Of a stretch of DNA of 64,000 bases, positions 26,641-38,480 are shown piece after piece. Each line of letters opens with the position of its first letter. Position 1 is the first letter of the stretch. A model generated the notes under the pieces. That model ran no database searches and had not been told where the DNA came from. It saw nothing but the letters and a program-made list of their open reading frames with translations. A program made the translations under genes and the position numbers. The stretch comes from Paragonimus westermani (Eukaryota > Platyhelminthes > Trematoda > Plagiorchiida > Troglotrematidae), in assembly GCA_008508345.1 (NCBI GenBank), contig QNGE01003085.1:1-64000 (forward strand), in the 5' to 3' direction.

Positions 26641-27609
26641 CATTAGAATGTACAGCTCTCTTGGGGGACCCTCACCAGAGTCAGTGACTCAAAAGCCCGA
26701 CTCATTTCCACTCTTTCCCTTCCTACAAATCAAATTCAAGATAAACGTCAACGGTAAATGTGGTAAAACTCGAATCAAGTCGACAAGCAGTTCGACCGTG
26801 CCCGTCTGCAGTTTCTTGTGGGCCGTATGCACCGTCTCCTGTGCAGGAGTAACTACAGTGGGCGAGTTAATGTGCAGGTCCGGTTTATCTCGACTGGATA
26901 CCCCCCGTGGTGTCACTCCTGCTTACATATCAGACATGTTTCTCCGGTAGCTGCGCAGCCCAGTAAAAGGAAACGTAAACGGAAGATGGATTTCAAAGTT
27001 TCGAATTTTCACGGCAACGTTGCAGTACACAACTCAGGTTTCAGAGATTGCTATTTGTAAATGTGAATTGTTTGACCATCCTCCAGTTGGCCTGTTCATA
27101 AGACTCAGTACCGTATGTCTCCTGTTGAGTTCAGAGTTTAAAATACTCTCCTTTTCAACAGAGAATTGATTGGCTTCTTTGCGCAAGCACTTATATTTTA
27201 AGTGCGGTAAGCGGCTGTATGAACTCTATGGAGATTTGATGGCTGTGTTTCGGAACAAAGATGATATTTTTCAGTCGATATAGTGCTATGTACGTCAGGC
27301 TTAACGTTTTCGGAACACCCGCCGTATGAACACAGTCGGTAGATACATATTGCTGCGGTTGACGAGAGATGGAGCTTTCAAGAATGCAGTTCATAATGTA
27401 CTGCTAATGTTTTCAAGCACTACAGTCTGATCGTCGTTCCATGTTTCATTATACGAACGTACTCACTGTCGAAATAATTGGGTCACGTGCATATTTTGAA
27501 ACAATTTTGTCCACATATGAGGAGGACGAACCACAAAACTGTTACGTATGAGGTATGCCGAAGGCACATTTCATTCATTCCGTTCAGCTACCCGCACGAA
27601 TTGATTACC

Positions 27610-27785
27610 ACAGGAATGTTATAACACGGAACAACTGAACGAATGCAATCGAGCTGTAACGATCACTACGAAACTGTTATATCACGGAGAGACCAGGCGA
27701 ACACAAATTAGCTGGAATGATCCCTACGACGCAATAGTACTGTACGCGCTGTTGTAACCCGGAAGAGTCTATGCCCAAGCAGACT
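27610..27785. repeat. Diverged ~60-bp tandem repeats
   Basis: Two clear units begin gttataacacgga (about 27617) and gttatatcacgga (about 27676). Both end in a cctacgac/cactacga-like segment. A weaker third begins gttgtaacccgga (about 27752). Period is about 60 bp and divergence is high. It may be the internal repeat of an unrecognised element. Confidence 0.5.
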
Positions 27786-30181
27786 ATGAAGGAAAAACGC
27801 TGATCTCCAGAAAGAGAGCTTTTACTGTCTCAGTCCGAAGAAAAAATACAAGCGCAGCTCTTGCGTATTGATAGCTTGTCAAGTGACCTTGTGAATAATG
27901 TTCAGTGAAGCGCATGAAAAGCGGCCTAGGTCATAAATCAGCGAATTAGCGCTCAGTATGTAAATCGGCGCGAGAAATGGAACTGATGGTGCAATAGTGG
28001 CGCGAAAAAGAGGAATTCGAATTTACAAAAGTAATAAACGTTAATTATCGGTTAATTGGACAGTTTTTGGGGTATTTAACATCTCCAACAAGGAAGAAGT
28101 GATTTGATAAGTGCAGAAAAATATTGCAGCTTGTCTACTCAACAGTCATAACTCTGTCTCAGAAACGCATGTGGTAAGCGTTTAAGTATTTATCCCATCA
28201 GTACGCAAAGAAACGAAGAGGACAATGAAGAGGGGTTGGTCGGTAGTAGACACAGCAACGAGTGACTCGGATTGCGTGTGCACGTTTCTTAAACAACCAG
28301 TAAGATTAACAGAGTACAGTTAAACAATATATGCTTGGTTTCTAATGGCGCACTAGAAGCGAGACTGATGTGAATATGGTAGCTAAAAAGGAAGCGTGAT
28401 AGAAACTGGAAACCGGAGAGTACACGCATAAATCTGCACTTGCAGCGATCGACTCCTGTGTAGTGAGGTAACAAACTAGTCTTTCTTCCTTGCGGTGTTT
28501 AATTTTTGGTGTGCTTTTCATTATCCTATTGTACTCATACTATGTTCACCTTCAGTGTGTCAATGTGAATCCGACGTTCTTTACGTGATTCCCTTCTGCT
28601 CACTTTGTTGTGACCGCAGAAGACGCTTGGCCTGAGAAGTTGTTTATTGCATGAAATCCACTACAGGTTATATGAAAACACAGAACAGATGACGCGAGCA
28701 CTATTTTGCATGGCTGAAGCGTATTCGCACTCGCTTGGCAACAGCGCAAGGCCGTTTCCCTCAATGACACGTTCAGCATAGTGTGTGTACACGTTTCTGA
28801 TAATCACTTTTGGTCCCTCGTCTTCCTGGCGCTGAGACCTGCTCTTTTGATTCTCAAGCGTACGAATTGTGCTATACCACTCACAAAGGAAGTTGCATGT
28901 TATACAACTTCACTTGCCAACAGACTATTGCACGCATGGAATATGAATTTCAAGTTGAACTTTTGATCACGGCCTCCGTATTCCCGTGGCACTGATCTGC
29001 ATTAATGACTACCTTCAACAACAGCGAAACTGGACGCTAATGCTTTTTTTCGAAGCAGGCTGGCTAGAAAATCTACTTCAATACAAGGGTTGTGATCGGG
29101 TTGGAATGATGTTCAATTTGAACCTAACCAAATCTCGGACTACTTATCGGAAGTCTGAATAATTTATATGTCTGGTAATCAATAGGTCACTCTCAATTTT
29201 GCTTCAACGATTATTGAATGCATGTGTAGTCCGACGTGTTACGCACTCCCTAGAACGCAGTGATGGTAACCGATTAGACGGACACCGTTTTCAGTAGTTT
29301 GCCTACTTGCTCGTCTCTCTATTGTCATATAATCGAACTGGAGTACTGAGTTGTGTTTCTTTTTTGTCTTACTTCGTATTTGTGGCGTTATCCCCATGCA
29401 TAATTCATTTTCTGATACAATGTAACAAATCAGATCAATGTCGTTTTTACAGAAGTCCTCTGTCTGTGTGTTTATGCAACTGGAAAATTTATCGCCTTCC
29501 GTACCTCGTAAAATTTACTGAGTCGTTACTTTGTCTACTAATCGGGGTGTATCTTCTGTATCCCAAAAGAAAAGATTAACATTCCACCCAGTGTACCTGA
29601 TATTTTTAATTCCAACTCATTTGTTTCACTTCGATGCTACGCATGTAGTCAGCGTGTTTTGATGATCCATCTGTCACACAAGTGTATCCTTGGGAGGCAC
29701 CAAATTGGGTAATATTCACGAAAACGATAAAATGTTTTAGTACTAAGCTCCACTAAAAATTGAAATGAAGAACTGGATCGCCCGATTTAGTCAAGATCGT
29801 TATTTAATTGTGGAGGACCGTCTGTTTGATTAACATGTACATACATGAATGATTGAAAATCTTACTACTGTAGAACACCTGTTACATAATTGTGGGCATT
29901 CGACGATAAATTGAATGGCCGAGGTCCTTTATGTATCCCAAAACAGTGTTCCAAGGACTCTGTATGAAAAGCTGGGTATACTCACTGGGTTTCAAACGTA
30001 CCAACATCGAGTCAGATTGGCTGAATTGCAGCAACGCGTCGTCGATAATTAAACGGCTGTCCAACAGATTTTCGTTCGCAGCCTGAAAGGTGTAAGTAGG
30101 AGTGTTTCAGCATTGATGCAGTGAAGGCACTGAGTGTCTACAGTAATAAAGTAATTTCTGGATCTTGTGACAAATAGTCAT

Positions 30182-30261
30182 GGCTTCGAATGGATTCAAA
30201 CCGGCGACAGACACAGCATGCGTGAACGCAGTAAGCGCTCTACCAGCTGAACTACGAAGCC
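30182..30261 (-). repeat. tRNA-derived SINE head, copy 3
   Basis: On the - strand it begins ggcttcgtagttcagctgg, and its ends form a perfect 7-bp acceptor-like inverted repeat (ggcttcg at 30182-30188, cgaagcc at 30255-30261). The B box is ggtttgaatcc. The anticodon region is wrong for a tRNA. It shares gtgtctgtcgccggtt with copy 4 apart from single-base changes. Confidence 0.65.
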
Positions 30262-30351
30262 ACACCATTTGGTGGATTTGGTGGATTCCATATGAGACAG
30301 TGAGACGGGTGGGTAACAGAGCCCAAATGTGTAATTTCCGAGCTCCTGACG

Positions 30352-30432
30352 TGCTTTCTTAGCTCAGCTGGTAGAGCGCTAGTCGCGTTGAGGTATGCTG
30401 TGTCTATCGCCGGTTCGAATCCAGCCGAAGCC
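30352..30432 (+). repeat. tRNA-derived SINE head, copy 4
   Basis: It contains tagctcagctggtagagcgc (A box and D arm) and ggttcgaatcc (B box, 30412-30422), and ends gaagcc. It lies about 90 bp from copy 3 in the opposite orientation, so the two A-box ends face each other. Confidence 0.65.
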
Positions 30433-30792
30433 CTGACTTTTCACACTTGGGTCTCATCTAAAATCATAAATCTAACACTACTTACCAGTAATACGTTGGC
30501 ATTTATTTTCTACCAAGTCACATCACAAATGAGTACGTGCAGGAATTCAGCTGTTTCTTCGAGTGCTGGAGCAGCTTTAGGTAAACTGGCTAGTCGAATA
30601 CATGTGGTTGTTTCAAGGGTACACTGTTACCTATTACGGTTATGTTTACTCAAGGTTTCCAGTTAATAGTTCCTCTTAGAGTACGTTTCATTTTGTACGT
30701 TTGCTAGTTACTTCAGATCTTTCGTATGAGCATTGGGTCAAAGATGGATAGTCTATGATTTCGGTTGTTACAACTGAGCGATACAATGGTAG

Positions 30793-30886
30793 TCAGTCCA
30801 CGTTCGTTATAAAAGAGTACCGACCGAAACTGAGCTCCCCATCCGACCAAGGATATGCACTATTGATGAACTCTAACAAGGAGAAG
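30793..30886 (+). CDS. Unknown + strand gene, exon 3
   Basis: The open segment ends at a clear donor, AAG|GTACGG, in phase 0 (QSTFVIKEYRPKL, then DQGYALLMNSNKEK). The start is uncertain. An acceptor at 30792 would accept the phase-2 end of exon 2, but its pyrimidine tract is weak. The same frame is open back to an ATG at 30755, which could instead be the start of a separate gene. No known domain is recognised. The exit phase fits exon 4. Confidence 0.5.
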
Positions 30887-31845
30887 GTACGGGTCTTATT
30901 CAATTTTTTGAAAAGGGACAAATGGAATCGTTCAACTGTCCTTAAGGCAGTGGTCTGATACGGGTGGTGTTTAACTTGTAACAATTTAAATCCCTATTAC
31001 TTATCGGTGAGTAAAAATAATCGGCCAGTCGAATGAAATGACGACCTACACCTTACCAATAGGCCTTCATTATCAACCGAATAAAGACTGTAACTAACAA
31101 AACACTTGTCGAGTCCCCTTTCACGACAATCAACACACTACAAAGACTATTTGCAGGCGATTATAGTTTCACATTTAGGTTGCTGAATCGTTCGTACTAA
31201 GGCAAACAGGCTTAGTTTACACGTATAAATGCCAGGTTACACTATAGATCTTGATGAGTATGTCAGGTATTGCTGACTTCTGGCAAGATCAAAACCCGAG
31301 TCAAGCAGTTTTATTCCCGACTTGAGCCAGGTGAATAGATTATCTCAACATGAAAGCTGTGTTCGAACGTAATTGGCTTTCATCCATGCAGATCATATCA
31401 CGTCTCACTACAGTGTTGCTGAAGCTTGTTCCATTGGATGTACCGTATCACCTTGGATCATCATCTAAACTCTATTCAACTTTGGGGGAAATTTTGTAGT
31501 CATTCAATTGCTTTTCACTTTTCTGCCCAGGCGGAATGTTTTTCGAACAACTGGTCTTGCGATTTTTTCTCGCCGAAATCTAAAATCAATACCTTTTTTC
31601 ATCAAGAGCATGTGAACTGGGTTGACTGACGCATTCTGCGACTTTTCGTATTAAGCGCAACAGTTTTTGATTTAAAACGTTTCATTGGAAAGATGTGAAG
31701 ATTTCCCTTTAGTTTGAGTGCTTGATGGATGGTAGCTCTGTGGTCAGCCAATTGGTATATGGCTTGCACAGATCTTAGGGTAACCATGACTAGTACAGAT
31801 AAGTCTGTGATACTATGAAACTCATTCATAATATGGTATTTTCAG

Positions 31846-31907
31846 TTGTGCCACCTGCCGGGACATGCCAAGCTAGAGGTCCTGGCTTTGTTCAGAAACA
31901 GACTGAT
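31846..31907 (+). CDS. Unknown + strand gene, exon 4
   Basis: A short 62-nt exon. The acceptor is TATTTTCAG and the proposed donor is T|GTTAGT, which is weaker. It enters in phase 0 and leaves in phase 2, encoding LCHLPGHAKLEVLALFRNRL. Both junction phases agree with exons 3 and 5, which is the main evidence. No known domain. Confidence 0.45.
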
Positions 31908-33117
31908 GTTAGTTCACTCTGGAGTTTTGTCAGCTTTCTCAGGTTTGATAAGAGATCTGCTAACGCACACTTAGATGGAAGTCACGGCTTGGCTTTACGA
32001 TATTCACTAGTCTGACTGCACATAGCAATTCATAGGCGTGCTTCCTGGAAAAAGTTGCCACCACCTTTATTCTGACAGTTATTCTCTTCTAAATTGCTCC
32101 AAGGTATTTACTCAGTTCCTAAACTTCGCGATAATTGTCACCGTTTTCTCATGTACTTATGGCCCATTACAACGTGAAAAAGTCAACACACCGATATAAC
32201 CACGTGCGATTTCTTCGAAGCCAAATTCCTTAGATTTCATTAATTTAGTTGCTGGTTTTATGTCCTTTATTCGTGAGAGTTGAATAAATTCCCGACTGAG
32301 AATAAGAAGTATGTTAATACAAAGCTGTTCACACACAAACACATCACCCTGGAGCTGGTTCACGTGAATTACGGTCACAGCCTTAAAGACTGTTCCCTAA
32401 ACCTGTTACTGGATGCGACAACGAATAGTAAGCAGCAGACTAACAGAAAAATACGCTTCAAAGAGCAATGTTCACTTTGGTATTCACATTGCGCCGTTTT
32501 TCGCTCTTTAAACCGATTGAATGGGACTTTTGATTGAATAATGCTCACAGTTAGCGACCGGTTGATTATGGTATTCCAATTTTTATGGATTAACGAAGGT
32601 GTTTCTTCTGTTTCAATTGTACGAATCAAATAATACATCCGGTTCCTACAGATGGATGATGCTAGGTGACCAAATTATAGTTCGTGCAGTTACCAACCCA
32701 GTCGGTATTTGCGCTACCTGGTAAACCAGGTTACTCAATGCATACTTAGCAATATTACACTTAATTTTCTAAACATAGTAGCATGGGAGCTATGATTACA
32801 CAAAAAACAATACGGTTGCACAGCATCTGGATGTATATTCAGGTGGGTATTCTTTTGATTTTTTTCTCTATCTACATAAACCAGCCATTTTTTGATGTAG
32901 CCAGTACTTCGACGTCTTCTTCGTTTAGGGAGAAAGAGGGAGAGACAACTGTTCTCAACATAATGTTGTAGGCTGAAAAGCGATTAGCCGGTTGCGACAA
33001 GACCTATGTCCAGTTCACTTTTGGGCACCCTCTCAAATGGTGAGGACTGATATCCATATAATTTATCTGTCTGATCTAAGAACAAATTGACACTCCACTG
33101 TTTGACTTGCACCCTAG

Positions 33118-33193
33118 CGTCGGCATGGGTACAGGATTTTCCATCTGTTCTGAAAGTTTGCAGTCCATTAAATTTGTGTTTCTTCCCGCCAAG
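33118..33193 (+). CDS. Unknown + strand gene, exon 5
   Basis: A 76-nt segment between an acceptor (TTGCACCCTAG) and a near-consensus donor (AAG|GTAAGA). It enters in phase 2, matching exon 4, and leaves in phase 0. It encodes VGMGTGFSICSESLQ followed by SIKFVFLPAK. The 33.2-36.4 kb stretch after it must hide at least one more exon if the chain continues, because the next proposed exon is in phase 1. Confidence 0.5.
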
Positions 33194-33596
33194 GTAAGAC
33201 AGTCATCACTAGTGTTCAGGTGGTTCATCGTATCTCACACACTTCTTGCTGGAACCCATGCGAACAGCTTCTCTTTTCTCATTCAGTATCAATGTGTTCA
33301 GCTAGTGTGAAGTGTCCTCATTTGCTCATAAAAACGCTGTAGTATAATAAGAACTGAAGTTTCTATCAACAGTAAAATCTCTAATGAGTTAATACATTAC
33401 ACTGGAGCTACCCCGATGAATAGTCGCTAACTGACTGGCACACCAGGCTCTTGCCACGTTCCGCGGCGCCACCAGCCGTTGTGACAAGCGCTACACGATA
33501 CGGGACGCTACACAAGAACAGGTGTGAACGACTGGCGTAGTTCCACATCCACTGCCAGTCTAGCATTCTCAGTTGTTCCGTTCATCTACCATATGT

Positions 33597-33614
33597 GAAA
33601 CGTATATACGTTTC
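33597..33614. other. Perfect 18-bp palindrome
   Basis: gaaacgtatatacgtttc reads the same on both strands. It sits in a moderately GC-rich patch (33440-33660). It could be an element end, a protein-binding site or chance; nothing in the sequence decides. Confidence 0.7.
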
Positions 33615-34915
33615 CCATTGTCGCAGCCAAATTTCGGGTTTCCGGCAGTCGAGGATTGCTATAAGAATTGTTCTTTTCGATTTGTGTCACATTACTCACT
33701 GGACACTCACTCGTGGTCCAAGTTCACTGAGGTAGCCACTTGATAGCTCACCATTCACAGTGAGCCAGATTAGTAGCGAATTAGATGGGAGCACGCTCGC
33801 TTATCTAATACTTTTACGTCGACCTCACGATGAAATCGATCATATATATCATCGTTGTTCACATATAGTTCCAAATGACTCAGGTTGAGATTACAGATAA
33901 GTGCTCGTGAAACTGAAACCCGCTAGAACAAATTTGAAACGCAGTATTTATCGTGATGGAAACTGATCATGGTCATTGCAGACTTACTGTGTACTGGCAA
34001 ATGGTAGCAACAGTTGGTCAATACTGCGTGTTTTTCTACGGAAGCTCACCGTGTTTTAGAGCTGTGGTTGCTACAGCAGTGCCGCATATGGAAAAGAGTC
34101 AATGTAGAATAGAATGCCCTAATCGATAGAAAACAGACAATCGTTTTCTATGCACAAAAACACCCCACGTTTTCTACTGCCACTACATGTGGTGAAATTT
34201 TCATTTTCTATCAAGTTATCGTCTAACTATCTTATCATTCAAAACGGTGGTTTCCATACCAAAACATCAAGTGCGTGGAGTGATGCAGATTCTCATTTGA
34301 TCCTGATTAGTCACCATCGTTCAGCACAGACAGAAATACATCAGCGGTTCTGATTACGGCCGACTCTCATACAATCATTAAGAAAGTGTCAAGCCGTAGT
34401 CAGGAAGAAAAAACAGAAGGGGAAGGGACCTGATTACTGAAAATACGTCTTTATTCAAACACTTAACATCAACCGAGCTGTATCTGAAACTAAGGCGTCG
34501 GACAGCATCCTGATGACAGTCACTGACCCGCTCCATTGAATGCTTTCATTTCACAGACAACTCGGTCGAACAACGAAAACATTCACCACACTACAATCAC
34601 TTGACATTTGTGGTAATGACTTTTTCACTGTCAGTTAGTACTGCCGTTAGTTGTTGCAGACTGCCTATGCTTTGGACATTCATCTCTTAGATAACCCTTG
34701 TGTAATCTTAATTGCCCATCCACACCGTGACAAAAGACATGATAGCAATGTGTACTGCACCTCATTTCACCGCCTATCAAACTGACTCATCTGGATAGTA
34801 ATGATCGTCGTGCCTATCTTGACCTTATTTTACCAGTCTTGTAGATCGTCATTCCTACGTCAGTCCGTTATCAACACCTGGGATGTGGTTCTTTGAATAG
34901 ATTTTCTGTTAGGGA

Positions 34916-35276
34916 TGTCACATACCCCCAAAAACACCGTCCACTAACTGGTAATGAGCATTTGCCGTTTTTTGTAAATCCAAATTCCTCTAATATACCA
35001 TCATTTTTTATCTCTGGCGCCGACTTACATACCGGACGCCAATTAGACTGTTTTTTTACCCGGTCGGCAGATTTACATACCGGACGCTAAATGAGCCTTC
35101 TTTTTTTCACCCGATCGTTTGATGAGCTAAAAAAACGCAAGAGCTGTATTTTGTAATTGCGCTTCGGCACTCAGAACTTCGGACTGAAACAATAAACGCT
35201 CTTTTCCTGGAGACCAGTGTTTTTCATTCGTAGTCGGCTTTGGGGGTCGGCTCTTCGGGGTGAAGCGGCGCTTACA
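34916..35276 (+). mobile_element. Possible solo LTR
   Basis: The 361-bp segment begins tgtcacatac and ends gcgcttaca, giving the TGT...ACA ends usual for LTRs. It has an AATAAA at 35191-35196 where a U3-R-U5 signal would lie. It also contains an imperfect tandem repeat (35022-35118). No target-site duplication, primer-binding site or second LTR was found, so this rests on general LTR features. Confidence 0.35.
35022..35118. repeat. Imperfect ~48-bp tandem repeat
   Basis: Two units begin gacttacataccggacgc (35022) and gatttacataccggacgc (35070). Each is followed by a T run and acccgrtcg. The second unit is about 3 bp longer. Confidence 0.85.
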
Positions 35277-36412
35277 ATATCACTGCGTCGTAGGAATCGC
35301 TTCAGTTCAATTGCATCCACCCGGTCGTTCCGCGATATAACATTTTTCCGACAGGCGCTAAATTCTTGAAGATTCATAATCTTCTAAACACAGTCAAGCT
35401 AGTCCTGTTGAAGCAAAGTCGTCGAAATCTATTGTTGGGATGGCACAGCCATCAATATCGCAGAAATATTGTTGTGATACAGACAATTTCACCGTGACAT
35501 TTGAACGTTTAAATCGAATGTCACGGTAGTGAATCTCACGACTGTTCCATGGTTGGCCTTTACATACATTCAGGGATGAATGTCTGGAACAAGATACCTT
35601 TCAGCGACCTACATTGAATGAGTGCCTGAGACAACCAAATACTTTTACTGAGTAGATATATCGACAAGGTGACAGAGGTATGTAATGTGCTACCGAACCA
35701 CGATCGTCAGTGAGGATTCAACTGTTGCTTACTCCACTTTTGGTTAAACCTGACATGAGGACCACTGTGTGATCACCGTCTTGCGAACGGCAGAAAACTT
35801 TGATACCATGTAACAAAAATCATACTATCGTATTGTCAACGGACATTGCAGCATTTTATAACATCGGCGACAGGTGATCTAAAATTCATCATGTGTTATT
35901 TTTCGTGATTGCGTTTGTCAAACAAACTCGTCTTGGTCATATTTTGCCCATATTCCTCAGTCAACCCCTTAGCACTCATCCAGGGGGCCACATTATTGAT
36001 GACAGGAGTAACGTTAACCACTAACATTCCCGATATTCCTCATCCAGGCATTTAACGTTCGACGTGGATTTAAGAAGTGAAGGTTTTTACGTTAGCGCTT
36101 GACGTCGTAAGTATTATTCGATTTCCCGGCTGAAGTTCACAGAGTTCTGCATACCTGTAGCCAGACTTGCCGTCAAATAAGCACTACATTATATTCAGCA
36201 AAGCTTTTGTTGCAAGATCTTGTGCTAACTTTAGAAACGTTTCACTTTTTCCTCGGATATTTCCCGTTCATCACAGTAACTGTGCATAATATAGACATAC
36301 GATGAGCAGATATGAGCTAGGCTAATTCGAATATCAGTCATATGATCACAGCCCCTACACCTAGCTGTGTTTTTCAGTTAACCCCTTTTGTATATTTCTG
36401 ATTCATGTTCAG

Positions 36413-36437
36413 TTCGAGCCACGCAATACAGTGGAAG
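36413..36437 (+). CDS. Candidate 25-nt microexon of the unknown gene
   Basis: A 25-nt segment between an acceptor (TTCATGTTCAG) and a donor (GAAG|GTAAAA). Read with a phase-1 entry it encodes RATQYSG and leaves in phase 2, the phase in which the next exon (36679) begins. Microexons are common in trematodes, but so short a segment can arise by chance. The upstream partner is not identified. Confidence 0.35.
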
Positions 36438-36678
36438 GTAAAATGTAATGTTACTGGACTTACGACTGTCTTGCAATTTGAATTAAATAAACAAAACAAA
36501 TAACTCGTTTCTTAGTATAGATCTGATAATATTGACCAACAACGTATCATGCACTGATCACGGAGATCTTTCCAACATAACTTGTTTGCTAATCCCAAAC
36601 TTTTGATCATCAGCTTCATGGTCCTGACAAATACATTTTTTTTTACTTACGACTGTTTTGTAGATTAAGGTCTTTTAG

Positions 36679-37015
36679 TGCGGGTTTGTGTGCCGACCGA
36701 CCAATCGGATCACGTGGTGCTCGACCTGTGTCTGCATTGGAAGATACGTCAAATAGCCAATGTCAACCAAGCTTCGTCAAGCAATCCGGTCGACTGGGAA
36801 ATCTTTACTTGTTCAACAGCTTCCCGCAGCCTACTCCAGCGAATAACAAGATGTTCAATCCGCTGGATCAACCGGTGAGTCTTGACAGAGGTTCGTGTCT
36901 GTGGTACGATAACTTGGAATCCACAACTCAGAATAATCGTCTTCAACGCGTTTGTGTGGACCGTCAGTCCGTACGCCAGATAACACAAAAGGACGTGAAC
37001 ATGAAAGCAACCTTA
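36679..37015 (+). CDS. Unknown + strand gene, 337-nt exon
   Basis: The acceptor is GTCTTTTAG and the donor is a consensus GTGAGT. It enters in phase 2 and leaves in phase 0. It encodes about 112 residues of low-complexity, polar character, including DRPIGSRGARPVSALEDTSN, LFNSFPQPTPANN and VSLDRGSCLWYDNLES. It looks disordered, with no catalytic motif or membrane segment. The next exon starts in the matching phase after a 172-nt intron. This exon pair is among the best-supported parts of the gene. Confidence 0.7.
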
Positions 37016-37187
37016 GTGAGTTTACACGAATGAACCCGACTTGTTACTTTTATTCTTGTGAATTATAAGAATCTCACATGGTTACACGTTGGTCACATTC
37101 ATTTCTTTCGGTGACCGCCTAATCAACAAAAGAAGGTCATAACTGAAGGTCAGTTTGAAACTGGGTGTCTTCCCCTATCCTATCTAG

Positions 37188-37611
37188 GCACGTTTGACCC
37201 CACCAAATGAGTGTTCGCAGTGCAAATCTCCACAGCTTTTATCACCAATCGCAGTGAATCTAATCACACGACACTTACCCAAGGTCGATCTACCTAGCGA
37301 TTCACCGTCACCCAAGCCAACTCCTGTCACACATGAGTTATCCACACTCACTGCGCCGTTGGATCTGGGGGATTATGTACAAACTGATGATTTGTCTGCT
37401 AGCTTTGAAGCTAGTCTGTTGGCCAGCCTGAAGATGGCATCAAGCATGTCTAAATGTCAGCAGTCCGATTTACAAGCACATATGGATGGAAGCAGTAGCA
37501 ACACGACGTTTTTTTCGAAGTCGAATGAGCTTAAACAACCTCATAGAAGATGTAAGGCCCTCGGTCCATCCCAATTCACCACGCGGATTCCACTACCTCA
37601 GAAAACGTTCG
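37188..37611 (+). CDS. Unknown + strand gene, 424-nt exon
   Basis: The acceptor is CCTATCCTATCTAG and the donor is G|GTTAGT. It starts in phase 0, matching the preceding exon, and ends in phase 1. The product contains a small Cys pair (NECSQCKSPQLL), a Pro/Ser-rich linker (SDSPSPKPTPV) and a Ser-rich tail ending TRIPLPQKTF. It appears intrinsically disordered. The exit phase does not match the next proposed exon (38006), so a small exon or a sequence error lies between. Confidence 0.7.
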
Positions 37612-38005
37612 GTTAGTTTGCTTTCACTTTTGGTCGGTTGACTCTTTTTCGTTGAAATGAATTTGCTAGTCGATATCATTAGAACAGTGACAATTCAGTT
37701 GTATGCATCAAACTTTAACTTGATTTCTGACCATAGAGATATTCATGTTTTGATGAAAAAAGACGTCAATTAGGTAGTCTTCACTGTTCTAACTGTGCTG
37801 TTCGTTGCATCTTTTCTACGGTGTATGTGATTGTAGTTCGCCAGCTGTTATCCATGTGCTTTGGTCACAACACAAACTCGAATTGTTAAAAGAAGTTTAA
37901 ACCATCGAATTCATTAAACTTACTGATTGGACTTTATGGACTGTCGAGTAATCCGTGTTTCTTACTGTCAACTTGAACATCACTCACTTTTATTCCCTGC
38001 GTTAG

Positions 38006-38109
38006 CATTCAAAGGAAACCTTCAGTTGTTTCACATCAACAGAACAAATGGATTCAGTTTTCACTTTGCCATCAGTCAAGATTAACTTTCCAACCCCTAA
38101 GCTGGAGAA
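38006..38109 (+). CDS. Unknown + strand gene, exon
   Basis: The acceptor is CCCTGCGTTAG and the proposed donor is GAA|GTGTAC. It encodes HSKETFSCFTSTEQMDSVF, then TLPSVKINFPTPKLE, entering in phase 0 and leaving in phase 2. An in-frame stop lies directly upstream, so the acceptor is needed. The exit phase fits an acceptor at 38242. The entry phase conflicts with 37611. Confidence 0.45.
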
Positions 38110-38242
38110 GTGTACTTGTTTACAACTATTCTGGCCACGTATGAGTTTAACTGGCAAATTCACTTAAACGTCGCATGTCTTGTTCATGTTGCCCAGTCAT
38201 CTCAAAAAGACGACAGCAACGGCCGTGTTAACTTCAATCGAG

Positions 38243-38480
38243 AACTCAGATGTCAAGATTTCTCAGCCAAAATGATGGGTCTGTCTTACTCAAACTTTCT
38301 GAGCAGCTGCTGGATATACCCCGTAATACGAATATAAAACCAGGTGATTCCATAGCAATAATGCATGAAGCAACTAATTTTAAGGCCCGACTAATTTCCC
38401 TGGCTAATTTTCACCGCACTGATAATTTTATAAAAGACGGTAATTCTTCTAGGGATGATCAAGAAGTTCAACAACTACAG
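38243..38480 (+). CDS. Unknown + strand gene, exon
   Basis: It encodes about 79 residues (TQMSRFLSQNDGSVL, then KLSEQLLDIPRNTN, then DSIAIMHEATNFKARLISLA) and ends EVQQLQ at CAG|GTTAAC in phase 0. It is the most helical-looking part of the protein. The acceptor (TCGAG at 38242, or CAG at 38249 as an alternative) is weak. The next exon begins in phase 0 as required. Confidence 0.6.

Larger units (their letters stand above)
20337..30792. other. Long repeat-filled intron (proposed)
   Basis: Between the two proposed exons lie a Penelope-like RT fragment (21760-22362), an RTE relic (23500-26640), diverged 60-bp repeats (27610-27785) and two opposed SINE heads (30182-30432). A 101-codon open frame at 22787-23092 might hide an exon, but its splice phases do not fit the neighbours. 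Nothing else with protein character was seen. Confidence 0.4.
33194..36412. other. Intronic stretch; palindrome and LTR-like segment
   Basis: It holds the 18-bp palindrome at 33597-33614 and the LTR-like segment at 34916-35276. A linking exon (phase 0 in, phase 1 out) is expected from the neighbouring phases but was not located. Confidence 0.4.

Noticed and set aside
30182..30432. Genuine tRNA genes
   Set aside because: A and B boxes are present, but the anticodon arms do not fold and the spacing is too long, so SINE heads or pseudogenes fit better.
38197..38242. Acceptor at 38196 (TTGCCCAG) for the exon ending at 38480
   Set aside because: All three frames from that acceptor hit stops before or soon after joining the frame used downstream.
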